A DNA stretch of 64,000 nucleotides from Planctomycetales bacterium. Lineage in GTDB: Bacteria; Planctomycetota; Planctomycetia; Planctomycetales; Planctomycetaceae. Below the pieces are notes generated by a model that was not told where the DNA came from, ran no database searches, and worked only from the letters and a program-made list of their open reading frames with translations. Both the position numbers and the translations under genes were made by a program. Positions 27,994 to 35,866 of the stretch are shown piece by piece; the first letter of the stretch is position 1; the number at the start of each line of letters is the position of its first letter. Location of the stretch: contig JANQPT010000041.1 in the NCBI GenBank assembly GCA_028285345.1, positions 186,001 through 250,000 on the forward strand, written 5' to 3'.

Positions 27994-28206
27994 TTATCTC
28001 TTCTTCTTCTTTTTCTTGGCGGCTTTTTTCTTCTTTTTCTTGGCCGTCTTCTTCTTGGCTTTCTTCTTGGCTACCTTCTTCTTCGCTGTCTTCTTCTTGG
28101 CAGCCTTCTTCTTCTTCACGGCCTTCTTCTTCTTCTTTGCTACCTTCTTCCGTTTGGTCGCTGCCTTCTTGACAGCCCGCTTCTTCGCTGCTTTTTTCTT
28201 GGCCAC
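27994..28206 (-). CDS. Lysine-rich histone H1-like DNA-binding protein
   Basis: Product of 70 residues made almost only of Lys, Ala, Val, Thr and Arg (43 lysines by my count), in AKKK and AVKKK repeats with no folded core. A GTG start at 28206 is fixed by a perfect AAGGAGG 7 nt upstream, which argues that this low-complexity frame is truly translated. Such proteins resemble the tail of eukaryotic H1 and bacterial Hc1/AlgP-type proteins. They bind DNA non-specifically and compact the nucleoid, which fits the condensed nucleoids known in planctomycetes. The coding strand is nearly all purine over some 200 nt. Other frames here are Glu- or Phe-rich by-products of the same repeat and are not genes. 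Confidence 0.85.
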   Translation of the reverse strand: MAKKKAAKKRAVKKAATKRKKVAKKKKKAVKKKKAAKKKTAKKKVAKKKAKKKTAKKKKKKAAKKKKKKR

Positions 28207-28795
28207 AGAAGTTCCTCCTTACAGAGCCAATCCTGGCGGCCGTCTCTCCGCTGGCACCGGGCTTTCTAATCGGCAGAGACAGGCCACACAACACCGAAAC
28301 ATGAATCCATTCCAGCTTGTCATGTTTGACAAGCGGCAGGAACGCCCATTCATCAACAATTGGAAACTGAAACCCTCGTTATCGAATCGATGATCAAGAA
28401 TTTCATCACAACCAACCGTTGAATAATCTGAGTGTTCACTTGACACGTCGACATGGTAAGCATTTCAAAAGATTGTGCAAGGCGTTTGTGCCGCTTTTTT
28501 GTCTCAATCGCTTTGCTGCGATAGCTTTGCGCGGCGCGTCCAATCGGCCGCTGTCTGCGCCGTTTTGTCAATAGCGCTGGGAGAAATCTATCAACGCAAA
28601 TGACAAAACGCGAAATATGCTTTGTATATAGCATATTTCGCGTTTTGCCGAATGAGTGCGCTGTTTCGTTTCAACGTCGCGCACTGTTTGGTGTTTTGCT
28701 TTTCCGCGCGCGTCTCTTGCGTGAAACACCTCAAAAAAAATTTCCGTATTCTTTGATTTTTTTGCGACAATCACCCCTGTCACTCACCAACGCGG
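28207..28795. other. AT-rich intergenic region upstream of the histone-like gene
   Basis: This 589-bp gap contains the AAGGAGG site of the histone-like gene at 28214-28220 and a perfect 17-bp inverted repeat at 28604-28647. It also has an AT-rich stretch with A- and T-runs at about 28725-28775. Several GTTTTG/CAAAAC motifs recur. No coding region can be supported here. It must hold the histone-like gene promoter and the 3' end of the upstream isomerase-like gene. Confidence 0.5.
28604..28647. repeat. Perfect 17-bp inverted repeat with a 10-nt AT loop
   Basis: CAAAACGCGAAATATGC (28604-28620) and its exact reverse complement (28631-28647) flank TTTGTATATA. The arms are AT-rich unlike the surrounding genome. 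No U-tract follows, and the site is about 150 nt beyond the isomerase-like stop. It may be an operator, a protein-binding palindrome or an RNA hairpin. Confidence 0.75.
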
Positions 28796-29617
28796 TTATG
28801 AAACGGCTTGCAACGTCTCTTGCATGTATCGAAAACTTTCACGCGCGATGTGCTCTGCGCCAGGTTCATAGTCGAAGACTTCCACCGACACCCAACCTTG
28901 ATAACCGCACTCCAACAACGCTTTGAAGATCGGTTTAAAATCAGTCTCGCCCATACCGGGTCCAAGCAGGTTGCTGTCGTTGACATGAAAATGGCCGATG
29001 ATGTCTGCGTGACGATGAATCAGTTCGGGGATCGGAACTGATTCACTGAGCATCGCTTTGACATCCTGATGCAGTACGAAGTTGGGATGGTCGACCAGCT
29101 GCATCAACTCGACGGCCTCCGCGCACGTGGTGATGAAATCCGTTTCCTTTGTGGTCAGCGGTTCCATACACAGCTTGACATTGACGTCGGCCAGAACCGG
29201 CATTGCCTTGCGGAATACGTCCGCTGCATTCTCCATTGCCTGCGCGCGATCGACTCCCGCCTCAAGATTGCGCTGCGCGGGAGACCCGAAAACCAACACA
29301 TCGCCTCCCAAATCCGCACAGGCTCGGCCCAATTCTGCGACATAGTCGGCGGTCGCTTGCCGCACTGCTCCGTCAGCGGTCGTGAGGTGCAGCCCCTCGG
29401 TTTTGGCCAATAGCCAATGGAGACCGACAACCTGTAACCCCTCAGCCTCAGCTTGGTTACGTAATACTTGCCGCCGCTCGCTGTCCACGTCTGTGATCCT
29501 TGGAGCCAGCGTGAACGGGGCGATCTCGACACCGGTGTATCCGATGTCTGCAATGAGACGGCACTGTCGCTCCCAATCCCAGTCAACGAACAGTTCTTGG
29601 CAGATGGCGAATTTCAT
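28796..29617 (-). CDS. Sugar phosphate isomerase/epimerase-like TIM-barrel protein
   Basis: Product of 273 residues starting at ATG 29617 (MKFAICQELFVDWDWERQCR); a TTG two codons earlier is less likely. The fold is the xylose-isomerase-like TIM barrel (AP endonuclease 2 family). It shows IADIGYTGVEIAPF, LHWLLAKTEGLHLT, VLVFGSPAQRN, VKLCMEPLTTKETDFI, FVLHQDVKAML, IGHFHVNDSN and WVSVEVFDYEPG. The Glu, His, Asp and Glu of these strands would bind the metal. Relatives include hydroxypyruvate isomerase, tagatose and inosose isomerases; the substrate cannot be told from sequence. It is on the same strand as the histone-like gene but separated by a long gap, so it is probably its own unit. Confidence 0.85.
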   Translation of the reverse strand: MKFAICQELFVDWDWERQCRLIADIGYTGVEIAPFTLAPRITDVDSERRQVLRNQAEAEGLQVVGLHWLLAKTEGLHLTTADGAVRQATADYVAELGRACADLGGDVLVFGSPAQRNLEAGVDRAQAMENAADVFRKAMPVLADVNVKLCMEPLTTKETDFITTCAEAVELMQLVDHPNFVLHQDVKAMLSESVPIPELIHRHADIIGHFHVNDSNLLGPGMGETDFKPIFKALLECGYQGWVSVEVFDYEPGAEHIARESFRYMQETLQAVS

Positions 29618-29974
29618 AATCAATGTCCCATGTCACCGCTCCGACGAAATCTTCCGACAGGCTGAAGTCAATCGATCGCGGACGTGCTGGAGGTTTGGTT
29701 GTTGCCGTTTGAGGAATCCCAACTATTGTTCAGCCGAATCGATCGCCCCCACGAACCGAGCCCTCGGCGCCGCGGCAACAATACGTCACGGGGGTGACCG
29801 GGCTGAGCATTCTCGGCAATCAGAATAGCATGGCCGGTCCGTCACGGCGAGTGAATCGATGGGCTCGTTGTTCCGGTTTGCCAATCGAGTAGAATGACGG
29901 CCGAACTCTTAAACGGCAGAGTGCTTGCTTTGCGAATCTTTCACTGATGCAACTTTGCTTGTGATTGGCTGCCT
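29618..29974. other. Divergent intergenic region
   Basis: This 357-bp gap lies between the isomerase-like gene (minus) and the cardiolipin synthase gene (plus), and should hold both promoters. I see no RNA gene, strong hairpin or repeat in it. Confidence 0.5.
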
Positions 29975-31405
29975 ATGGACAACCCCGTCTATTGGATCAT
30001 CACGATCTGCGGATATCTGTTGACGTTGCTATTAATCCCCCGCTTGCTGTTGCAAGAAAAACCTCCCGTTGCAACCGTCGCCTGGGCGTTTCTAATTGTC
30101 GCCGCGCCGTATGCTGGAGCGGTGCTGTTTCTGATCTTCGGGATCAATCGCGTCGAGCGCCGGCTCACGCGTAAGACCGAAGCGCGAGTGGTGATCGGAC
30201 AACTACTTCCGGAACTGACGCGCTATCAACTGCTTCCCGGTGAATCGCTCGATCCGCAGCAACAACGCCTGGTCCGACTCGCCCGCCGCCTTTCATCGAC
30301 CGATCCAACCGTCGAAAACAAGATCTCACTGCTCAATGACACGAACAAGACCCTGGGGCTGATCGAACAGGCCATTCGCGCGGCCGAACATTCACTGCAT
30401 CTGGAATACTATATCTGGCAGCCCGATAGGACCGGGACCCGCGTGCGTGACCTGCTGATCGAAAAAGCGCGGGCCGGCGTCAAGGTTCGCTTCTTGTATG
30501 ACGGCATCGGTTCAATGCTATTGGGCCGCAAGTTCCTGCAGCCGATGATCGCCGCGGGGATTGACGTGGCAATGTTTCTCCCCGGCACTTCCTTTCGCGA
30601 ACGGTGGTCGCTGAATCTTCGCAGCCATCGCAAGATTGTCATCGTCGACGGCCGTATCGGTTTCACCGGCGGGATGAACATCGGAGATGAGTACCTTGGC
30701 CGTAATCCGCAACTTGGTTTTTGGCGCGACACACATCTGAAGCTTGAGGGTCCGGTCGTCCTGCAACTGCAACAGGTCTTTGCCGAGGATTGGTTCTACG
30801 CCACCGGCGAACGCTTGACCGGGCCGGCGCAGTTCCCCGCGCCCCGCGTCACGGGCGACTGCATTGCGCAAGTCGTCTCGTCAGGACCGCTGGACGAGTT
30901 CAATTCATTTCATGCTCTATTCTTTGCCGCGATTGCCGAAGCCGAGCAGCGAGTGCTCTTGGCGACGAGCTATTTCGTGCCAACCGAGCCGATACTGACA
31001 GCGCTGACAACTGCGGCGCTGCGCGGCGTGAAGATCCGATTGCTGCTGTCGGGCCGCGGCGCGTACCGCTGGATGCTTCACGCGGGCCGATCCTATTACG
31101 ACGTGCTGCTGGAATCGGGAGTGGAGATTTACGAGTATCAAAAAGGTTTGCTGCATTCCAAGACATTGACGGTTGATGGAAATTGGTCCGTGGTTGGAAC
31201 CGCAAACTTCGACGTACGCAGTTTGAAGCTCAACTTCGAAGTGGGCGTTATCTGCTACGGCGCGGAAATGGCCCAGCAATTGGAGTCGGACTTCGAAAGG
31301 GACGTGCAACAGGCCGATCACATCACGCTTCCGAGTTGGCGCCGCCGCAGCCTTTCTCAGCGACTGCTCGAGAACTCGATCAAGCTCTTCTCACCCGTGC
31401 TTTGA
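29975..31405 (+). CDS. cls: Cardiolipin synthase (phospholipase D superfamily)
   Basis: Product of 476 residues, the usual length for bacterial Cls. Two N-terminal membrane helices (about 5-25 and 33-57) anchor it in the inner membrane. Two HKD motifs form the active site. The first is HRKIVIVDGRIGFTGG near residue 218, and the second is HSKTLTVDGNWSVVGTANFD near 393, each with the following Asn. Typical Cls segments LHLEYYIWQPDRTG, VKVRFLYDGIGS and SSGPLDEFNSFHALFFA are present. It joins two phosphatidylglycerols, or a related pair, into cardiolipin plus glycerol. It stands alone, with long gaps on both sides and no visible ribosome binding site of note. Confidence 0.95.
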   Translation: MDNPVYWIITICGYLLTLLLIPRLLLQEKPPVATVAWAFLIVAAPYAGAVLFLIFGINRVERRLTRKTEARVVIGQLLPELTRYQLLPGESLDPQQQRLVRLARRLSSTDPTVENKISLLNDTNKTLGLIEQAIRAAEHSLHLEYYIWQPDRTGTRVRDLLIEKARAGVKVRFLYDGIGSMLLGRKFLQPMIAAGIDVAMFLPGTSFRERWSLNLRSHRKIVIVDGRIGFTGGMNIGDEYLGRNPQLGFWRDTHLKLEGPVVLQLQQVFAEDWFYATGERLTGPAQFPAPRVTGDCIAQVVSSGPLDEFNSFHALFFAAIAEAEQRVLLATSYFVPTEPILTALTTAALRGVKIRLLLSGRGAYRWMLHAGRSYYDVLLESGVEIYEYQKGLLHSKTLTVDGNWSVVGTANFDVRSLKLNFEVGVICYGAEMAQQLESDFERDVQQADHITLPSWRRRSLSQRLLENSIKLFSPVL

Positions 31406-31882
31406 GAGCGCGTTTCTCAAAGTCAGCGCTTGCCGAGAATCCCAGCGGACCGCTTGCAGGCGCGAGCGACGTACTCCACGGGTGCTCGTACCACCACGAT
31501 GTCCTGCTCCGCGGCTGATTCACAAACGGAATCGCGATCGGCGCCTCGTCCATCTCGTTTCACGTGAAACGGCAATCACCCGTGCGGCGTCCTTTCAAGA
31601 CGACAGGTCAGCTGCAATTGACTGCGCAAAGTTTGCCGGTTGTCGCGGACATCGCTGATGTGCCGAATCTTTCAGTCAAAATTAGTTTAAGTCCGCGCGA
31701 ATCGCTTTCTCGGACGGGTTAGCCGAATTGTACCGAATCTAATCAATCTGCACGTCGCTCGTGTCGATGCGATTGATGCTGTCAATTCGGTCGCGCCCAG
31801 CCTCGCCGCCGGCCGAGTCAAATTCACAGCATCGTTTGCCCCCGCGAGACTCCTGCTACGAACCGACACAGGGTGACATCCA
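31406..31882. other. Intergenic region containing a parS site
   Basis: This 477-bp gap lies between cls and the HlyD-like gene, both on the plus strand. Its one clear element is the parS palindrome at 31557-31570. I see no open frame with support, no DnaA-box cluster and no tRNA. Confidence 0.5.
31557..31570. promoter_or_regulatory. parS: parS centromere site (ParB binding)
   Basis: GTTTCACGTGAAAC is a perfect 14-bp palindrome identical to the core of the widely conserved bacterial parS (consensus TGTTTCACGTGAAACA). It is flanked by C and G, so the palindrome extends to 16 bp. It lies in a non-coding gap. ParB-CTP clamps load at such sites, which usually cluster near the chromosome origin. 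No other copy was seen in the window. Confidence 0.85.
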
Positions 31883-33088
31883 GTGACCGAAATGCCACAC
31901 ACAAAGGGCCAAATCCAAATGCATTATCCCTCAACTGAAGGCGGAACGGAGAGTCGATCTCCCGACGTGCCTCAGCCCGCGCGTCGGCCGCTGCTGGTTC
32001 TGTTTCTGATGCTCTTGGCAATCGGAACGGGATCGGCTCTCGCAATCTGGATGCATCGACCCTCGGAGGCCGCGTATATCGGATATCTGCAGGCGGAGGG
32101 CAGCAAGGTGACCGCCGGGCGCCCGGCACGGCTTGCGCGGATTCTCGTGAGTGAACAACAAACCGTGAAAGTGGACACTCCGCTCGTTGTTTTGGCCGAT
32201 CCCGAACTTGACCGGGCGCGTCAAACGGCACTGGGGACGATCAAGCAACTGGAGGCGGAGCTTTCTCGTGCGCAGGCGCAGGCCGTTGTCGACTTGCAGT
32301 GGCGGCTCGACGAATTGGAACAAGACATGTTTCAAACTCGTCTCAAGTCGGCGGGATATCTTCAGGAGAAATTGACGCATCAGGTCGAGCACCTGGCGCA
32401 GTTGGAACTCATGGACCAGATTGAAAACTCCACGTCGCGGAAAAAGTCGATCGGCGAGATTCGACAAATCCGCCGGATCGAGGCGCCGCCGGAGGAGGAA
32501 AAGATTCGTATCGAGACGCTGCTGAAGATTCATGAATCGGAAAACGCGATGGAAGTTGCCGACGCGCAGATCGATCTCTGTGATCAGCGGCTGGCTGGAC
32601 TGGAACAACTCAAAGCGGAACTTCCGGAAAAAGTCCGTCTCTCGATGGGGATTCATGTCGTCGAAGCACGGCTCGCCGACGCCAAGGAAACATTGGCGCG
32701 TCTCCAGGCAGCTGAATCGGAACTGACCTTGCGAGCGACGGTGCCCGGCACGGTCGGTGTACTGCAGTGCTGCGAAGGCGAACAACTCGCCGGTAACGAT
32801 CCGATTGTAGAAATCTTTGATGAACAGCAGCGTTACTTGCTGGTGAACGTCCCGACGACCGACCTGAACCAATTCGCCGAGGGAACGGAACTCGACTTGG
32901 AATTTCCCAACAACACGCATCGACGCGGCCGGGTTGCCAAGACTTCCGCGCAGGCATTACCTCTGGCCGCCGATGGGAGTTCGTCGGCAGCGGACATCAC
33001 CAAGGTCGCCGTCCGGGTCGAAGCGAAGGGCAAGTTGTGGCCCCAGGTTCCCTTCCGCACAACGATCAAAGTTCGCCCGCTCAGATAG
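31883..33088 (+). CDS. HlyD-type membrane fusion (adaptor) protein
   Basis: Product of 401 residues. The GTG at 31883 is used as start; ATGs at 31892 and 31919 are possible. A single membrane helix (about residues 36-57, LLVLFLMLLAIGTGSALAIW) is followed by the first half of a biotinyl-lipoyl-like domain (VTAGRPARLARILVSEQQTV). A long coiled coil comes next (about 110-290, rich in Glu/Leu/Gln heptads), then the second lipoyl half (LRATVPGTVGVLQCCEGEQL) and a C-terminal beta domain. This is the plan of periplasmic adaptors of type I secretion and efflux systems. The next gene downstream is an MBOAT-like acyltransferase, not a transporter. A role in polysaccharide modification or export is therefore possible, but only from context. 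Confidence 0.82.
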   Translation: MTEMPHTKGQIQMHYPSTEGGTESRSPDVPQPARRPLLVLFLMLLAIGTGSALAIWMHRPSEAAYIGYLQAEGSKVTAGRPARLARILVSEQQTVKVDTPLVVLADPELDRARQTALGTIKQLEAELSRAQAQAVVDLQWRLDELEQDMFQTRLKSAGYLQEKLTHQVEHLAQLELMDQIENSTSRKKSIGEIRQIRRIEAPPEEEKIRIETLLKIHESENAMEVADAQIDLCDQRLAGLEQLKAELPEKVRLSMGIHVVEARLADAKETLARLQAAESELTLRATVPGTVGVLQCCEGEQLAGNDPIVEIFDEQQRYLLVNVPTTDLNQFAEGTELDLEFPNNTHRRGRVAKTSAQALPLAADGSSSAADITKVAVRVEAKGKLWPQVPFRTTIKVRPLR

Positions 33089-33283
33089 GCGCTAGTGATG
33101 CACCGACTTTCGGTCACGGTGCTTCGCAGACTCGATGCAGCCAGAATTGTTCGGAAATCCCCGACGTTAAAAGTCCACAAACGGTTGTGGCAGAACATCC
33201 GGTTAAGTCTGCCAACTTCTCACGGTTACCTGTGAAGGAAACTTGTAAGTCCTCCACAGTTACACCAGCGAGAGGGAAAACCG

Positions 33284-34198
33284 GTGTCGGCAACAGCGAT
33301 TACCGTTCAACGAACAGAGCGATCGCCGCAAGCTTTTCGTGGCTGGCTCCCGCTGATTGTGCTGCCCGCTACGGTCGTATTGCTCGCACCGCAAGCATGG
33401 CCGCCCTGGATGGTCATGTGGAGTTTGGCACTCGCGATCTACTTCGGTTGCAAATGGCTCACCTGGCGACGGGCGGATTCACGCTCTGCCCCGTTGTGGC
33501 GACAGATCGCCTACCTGCTGGCATGGCCCGGTCTCGACGCTGACGCGTTTTTGCGTCCGAGGAAACGCCGCCCAGTTACATGTCCGCGCACTTCGGAATG
33601 GTCGTTGGCGATCGGAAAGCTGATCGTCGGACTACTCACACTTTCATTGCTGCCTATTCAACCCACAACGCACCCGCGGCTTGTCGGATGGATCGGCATG
33701 GTGGGAATCGTATTCACGCTCCACTTTGGCTTGTTTCACATCCTTTCCTGTGGATGGCGCAGTGTTGGGATCAACGCGCCTCCACTGATGAATTGGCCGA
33801 TCTGTGCCGGCAGCGTGAGTGATTTCTGGAACCGCCGCTGGAATCGAGCGTTTCGCGATCTCACGCATCGTTACCTATTCCTTCCGGTGGCTGTGCGGTG
33901 CGGTTGGGAGATTGCCTTGATTGTCGGCTTCCTTGCCAGCGGAATCGTGCACGATCTGGTGATTTCCGTGCCTTCCGGCGGCGGCTATGGTCGGCCGACT
34001 CTCTATTTTTTGATCCAGGGTCTGGCAATCCTGTTCGAACGCAGTCGAATTGGACGGCGTACAGGACTGGCAAACGGCATACGCGGTCGGCTGTTCGCTG
34101 CGGCAGCGACGATGTTGCCGATTGGGCTTTTGTTTCCACCGCAATTTATCGATCGCGTGATGGCGCCCTTTCTGACAGCGTTGGGAGTGGTGTTATGA
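33284..34198 (+). CDS. MBOAT/wax-synthase-like membrane acyltransferase
   Basis: Product of 304 residues starting at GTG 33284, supported by GAGAGGG about 8 nt upstream. It has seven or so hydrophobic segments. The wax synthase signature is visible: SVSDFWNRRWNRAFRDL at about 178-193, and a conserved membrane histidine in LASGIVHDLVIS (His223). These place it in the membrane-bound O-acyltransferase group. Relatives transfer fatty acyl chains to long alcohols or other hydroxyl acceptors in the membrane; the acceptor here is unknown. Its stop overlaps the next gene (ATGA), so the two are translated together. The HlyD-type gene lies 195 bp upstream on the same strand. Confidence 0.85.
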   Translation: MSATAITVQRTERSPQAFRGWLPLIVLPATVVLLAPQAWPPWMVMWSLALAIYFGCKWLTWRRADSRSAPLWRQIAYLLAWPGLDADAFLRPRKRRPVTCPRTSEWSLAIGKLIVGLLTLSLLPIQPTTHPRLVGWIGMVGIVFTLHFGLFHILSCGWRSVGINAPPLMNWPICAGSVSDFWNRRWNRAFRDLTHRYLFLPVAVRCGWEIALIVGFLASGIVHDLVISVPSGGGYGRPTLYFLIQGLAILFERSRIGRRTGLANGIRGRLFAAAATMLPIGLLFPPQFIDRVMAPFLTALGVVL

Positions 34199-34605
34199 AC
34201 AGTCAATTAGCCGAACTGATCTTCGTGGCGGGAATCGCACAGCTAAGTATTCTCATCGCATCGGCGGTTGTCCCGTTCCGATTGAAATGGAAACAGGCTC
34301 TCACCGCCCTGCCCCGACTGCATCGTCAGATGTACCTTGTGTACGGCGGATATGTTGTGCTGTCGATCGTCTGTCTGGGATTAATTAGCGTCTTTCAAGC
34401 AGCGGAGCTCGCCACCGGCTCCGGTCTGGCGCGCGCATTTTGTGGATACGTCTGCCTGTTTTGGGGCGTTCGACTTAGCTTGCAGCTTATCCTCGAGGCC
34501 CGCCCTTATCTCACGACCTGGTGGCTGAAGTGTGGATATCACACGCTGAGCATACTCTTCGCAGCGTTGACCCTGTTGTACGGATACGCAGCAGTTGCAG
34601 TATGA
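34195..34605 (+). CDS. Small four-helix membrane protein coupled to the acyltransferase
   Basis: Product of 136 residues. The start is ATG 34195, whose ATGA overlaps the acyltransferase stop by 4 nt, a sign of translational coupling. A much longer frame open from 33898 lies inside the acyltransferase gene and is not used. Four hydrophobic segments are visible: LIFVAGIAQLSILIASAVVP, then YLVYGGYVVLSIVCLGLISV, ARAFCGYVCLFWGVRLSLQL and LSILFAALTLLYGY. Conserved-looking positions are HRQMYLVYGG and LEARPYLTTWW. I do not know the family. The close coupling suggests a subunit or stability partner of the wax-synthase-like enzyme. Confidence 0.72.
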   Translation: MNSQLAELIFVAGIAQLSILIASAVVPFRLKWKQALTALPRLHRQMYLVYGGYVVLSIVCLGLISVFQAAELATGSGLARAFCGYVCLFWGVRLSLQLILEARPYLTTWWLKCGYHTLSILFAALTLLYGYAAVAV

Positions 34606-34622
34606 GCATGTTCTAGACGCTA

Positions 34623-35684
34623 TCATTCGTCAGCGGGCGGTTGTTTCGGTGTCGCGTTGAGACCAGAGAGATCCCACAGTTTCACCGTCTTGTCGTAACT
34701 GCTCGAAACTAGCCGCTGGCCGTCGGGTGAAAACCCGACGCCGGTCACGCGCGCGTCGTGGGCTTTGATTGTTGCCAGTTCCTCCCAACTTGAGGTGTTC
34801 CACAGCTTGACGTTGTTCATCCCCTTGAACCGACCGCCGCCGCCGCTGGCCAACCACTTGCCATCCGGCGATAGGGCCAGCGCGTTGACCGGTCGCGAAT
34901 GACCTTCCAACGTCTTCAGCAACATTCCGTCGGCGGTGTTCCAGACGCAGATTGTTTCGTCGGCGCTTCCCGTGATGACCTGTTGGCCGTCGTGGGAGAA
35001 GACTACGCAATTCACGCCGCGAGAATGCCCTGTCAGTGTCCGGAGCGGATTGCCGGTTTTCGTATCCCACAGATGAACGGTCCCTTTTCGCCGCGGTTGG
35101 TCGACGTCGCCGTCGGAGGAGGCGACAAGTGCGCCGTCGCCTGAAAAGGCAATCGCAGTTGCCGGTAGGCGGTGTCCGGTAAACGAATGAACTTCGTCAC
35201 CGTCGGGCAGCGACCATATGCGGGCGGTCTCATCCTCTGCCGCCGTTGCCAACTGCCGGCCGTTGGGCGAAAAAACGACCCCTTGGACATAGCCGCGATG
35301 CCCTTTCAGTAATCGCACTTCCGTGGTCGCCACGTTTAAAATGCCGACGGATTGATACGCGCCCAAAGCGAGTGTTGAGCCGTCCGGAGAGTATTGCAGA
35401 GCCCGCACGAATCCATGCGAAAATTCGACCGACCGGCGCGAGCCACTTTCACCGGGCTGCAATAGTTCCAGCTTGTCATAGGTCCCGATTGCAATCGTTT
35501 TGCCATCGGGCGCATAGGCGACGGCAGTCGTCCAATCCGAAAAGCCCTTCCACGTGTGCAACGGCTTCACAACAGCGGGCTTTGTCGCCTTCGGCAATTT
35601 CGTCTGTGCCGACGCCGAACCCATCGAAGACGCCAATAAGGCAATCGTCACGACCGCCGCAAATCGCATAGCCCATGTGCGCAT
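34623..35684 (-). CDS. Secreted WD40-repeat beta-propeller protein
   Basis: Product of 353 residues; ATG at 35684 has GAGG 8 nt upstream. A signal peptide is clear (FAAVVTIALLASSMGSASAQ). The mature protein is made of about seven WD40 units with the usual GH-WD spacing. Examples are LKGHRGYVQGVVFSPNGRQL, ATAAEDETARIWSLPDG, HVNC-like RGVNCVVFSHDGQQVITGS, ADETICVWNT, LEGHSRPVNALALSPDGKW and SYDKTVKLWDLSG. One full seven-bladed propeller would account for the length. Such propellers are protein-binding platforms; in planctomycetes they are numerous and of unknown use. It lies convergent to the membrane protein gene (17 nt between stops) and divergent from the DPP4-like peptidase. Confidence 0.88.
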   Translation of the reverse strand: MRTWAMRFAAVVTIALLASSMGSASAQTKLPKATKPAVVKPLHTWKGFSDWTTAVAYAPDGKTIAIGTYDKLELLQPGESGSRRSVEFSHGFVRALQYSPDGSTLALGAYQSVGILNVATTEVRLLKGHRGYVQGVVFSPNGRQLATAAEDETARIWSLPDGDEVHSFTGHRLPATAIAFSGDGALVASSDGDVDQPRRKGTVHLWDTKTGNPLRTLTGHSRGVNCVVFSHDGQQVITGSADETICVWNTADGMLLKTLEGHSRPVNALALSPDGKWLASGGGGRFKGMNNVKLWNTSSWEELATIKAHDARVTGVGFSPDGQRLVSSSYDKTVKLWDLSGLNATPKQPPADE

Positions 35685-35866
35685 AATTCGACCTCAAACT
35701 CATCTGTGCAATTGAACTGTCCGTCGACACGATAGTCGACGTCGCAGTGCGTATCAATTCCACTGTGCTTGACGGCAGTGCCGTCCGCTGCTGAGAATGC
35801 GGAAGATTCAACGTAGTTCAAACATTCAATTTGATTCACGGCAGTCGCAGCAAGCATTGGGATTTC

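Noticed and set aside
27994..28206. Short repeated units that might suggest a CRISPR or satellite array.
   Set aside because: The repeat is codon-based (AAG AAG AAA), has no spacers and encodes the lysine-rich protein.
27863..28393. Glu-rich and Phe-rich ORFs on both strands over the histone-like gene.
   Set aside because: They are other-frame readings of the AAG/AAA lysine repeat. Only the Lys/Ala frame has a proper AAGGAGG site.
29821..29860. Another copy of the GGTCCG repeat arm (ATGGCCGGTCCG).
   Set aside because: Only about 12 bases match the 4222-4337 element and there is no second arm or hairpin.
31406..31882. Replication origin around the parS site.
   Set aside because: No DnaA-box cluster, no dnaA/gyrB/recF genes and no AT-rich unwinding element were seen here; parS alone does not mark the origin.
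33898..34194. N-terminal extension of the small membrane protein frame.
   Set aside because: It lies inside the acyltransferase gene, and the ATGA overlap at 34195 gives a natural start.
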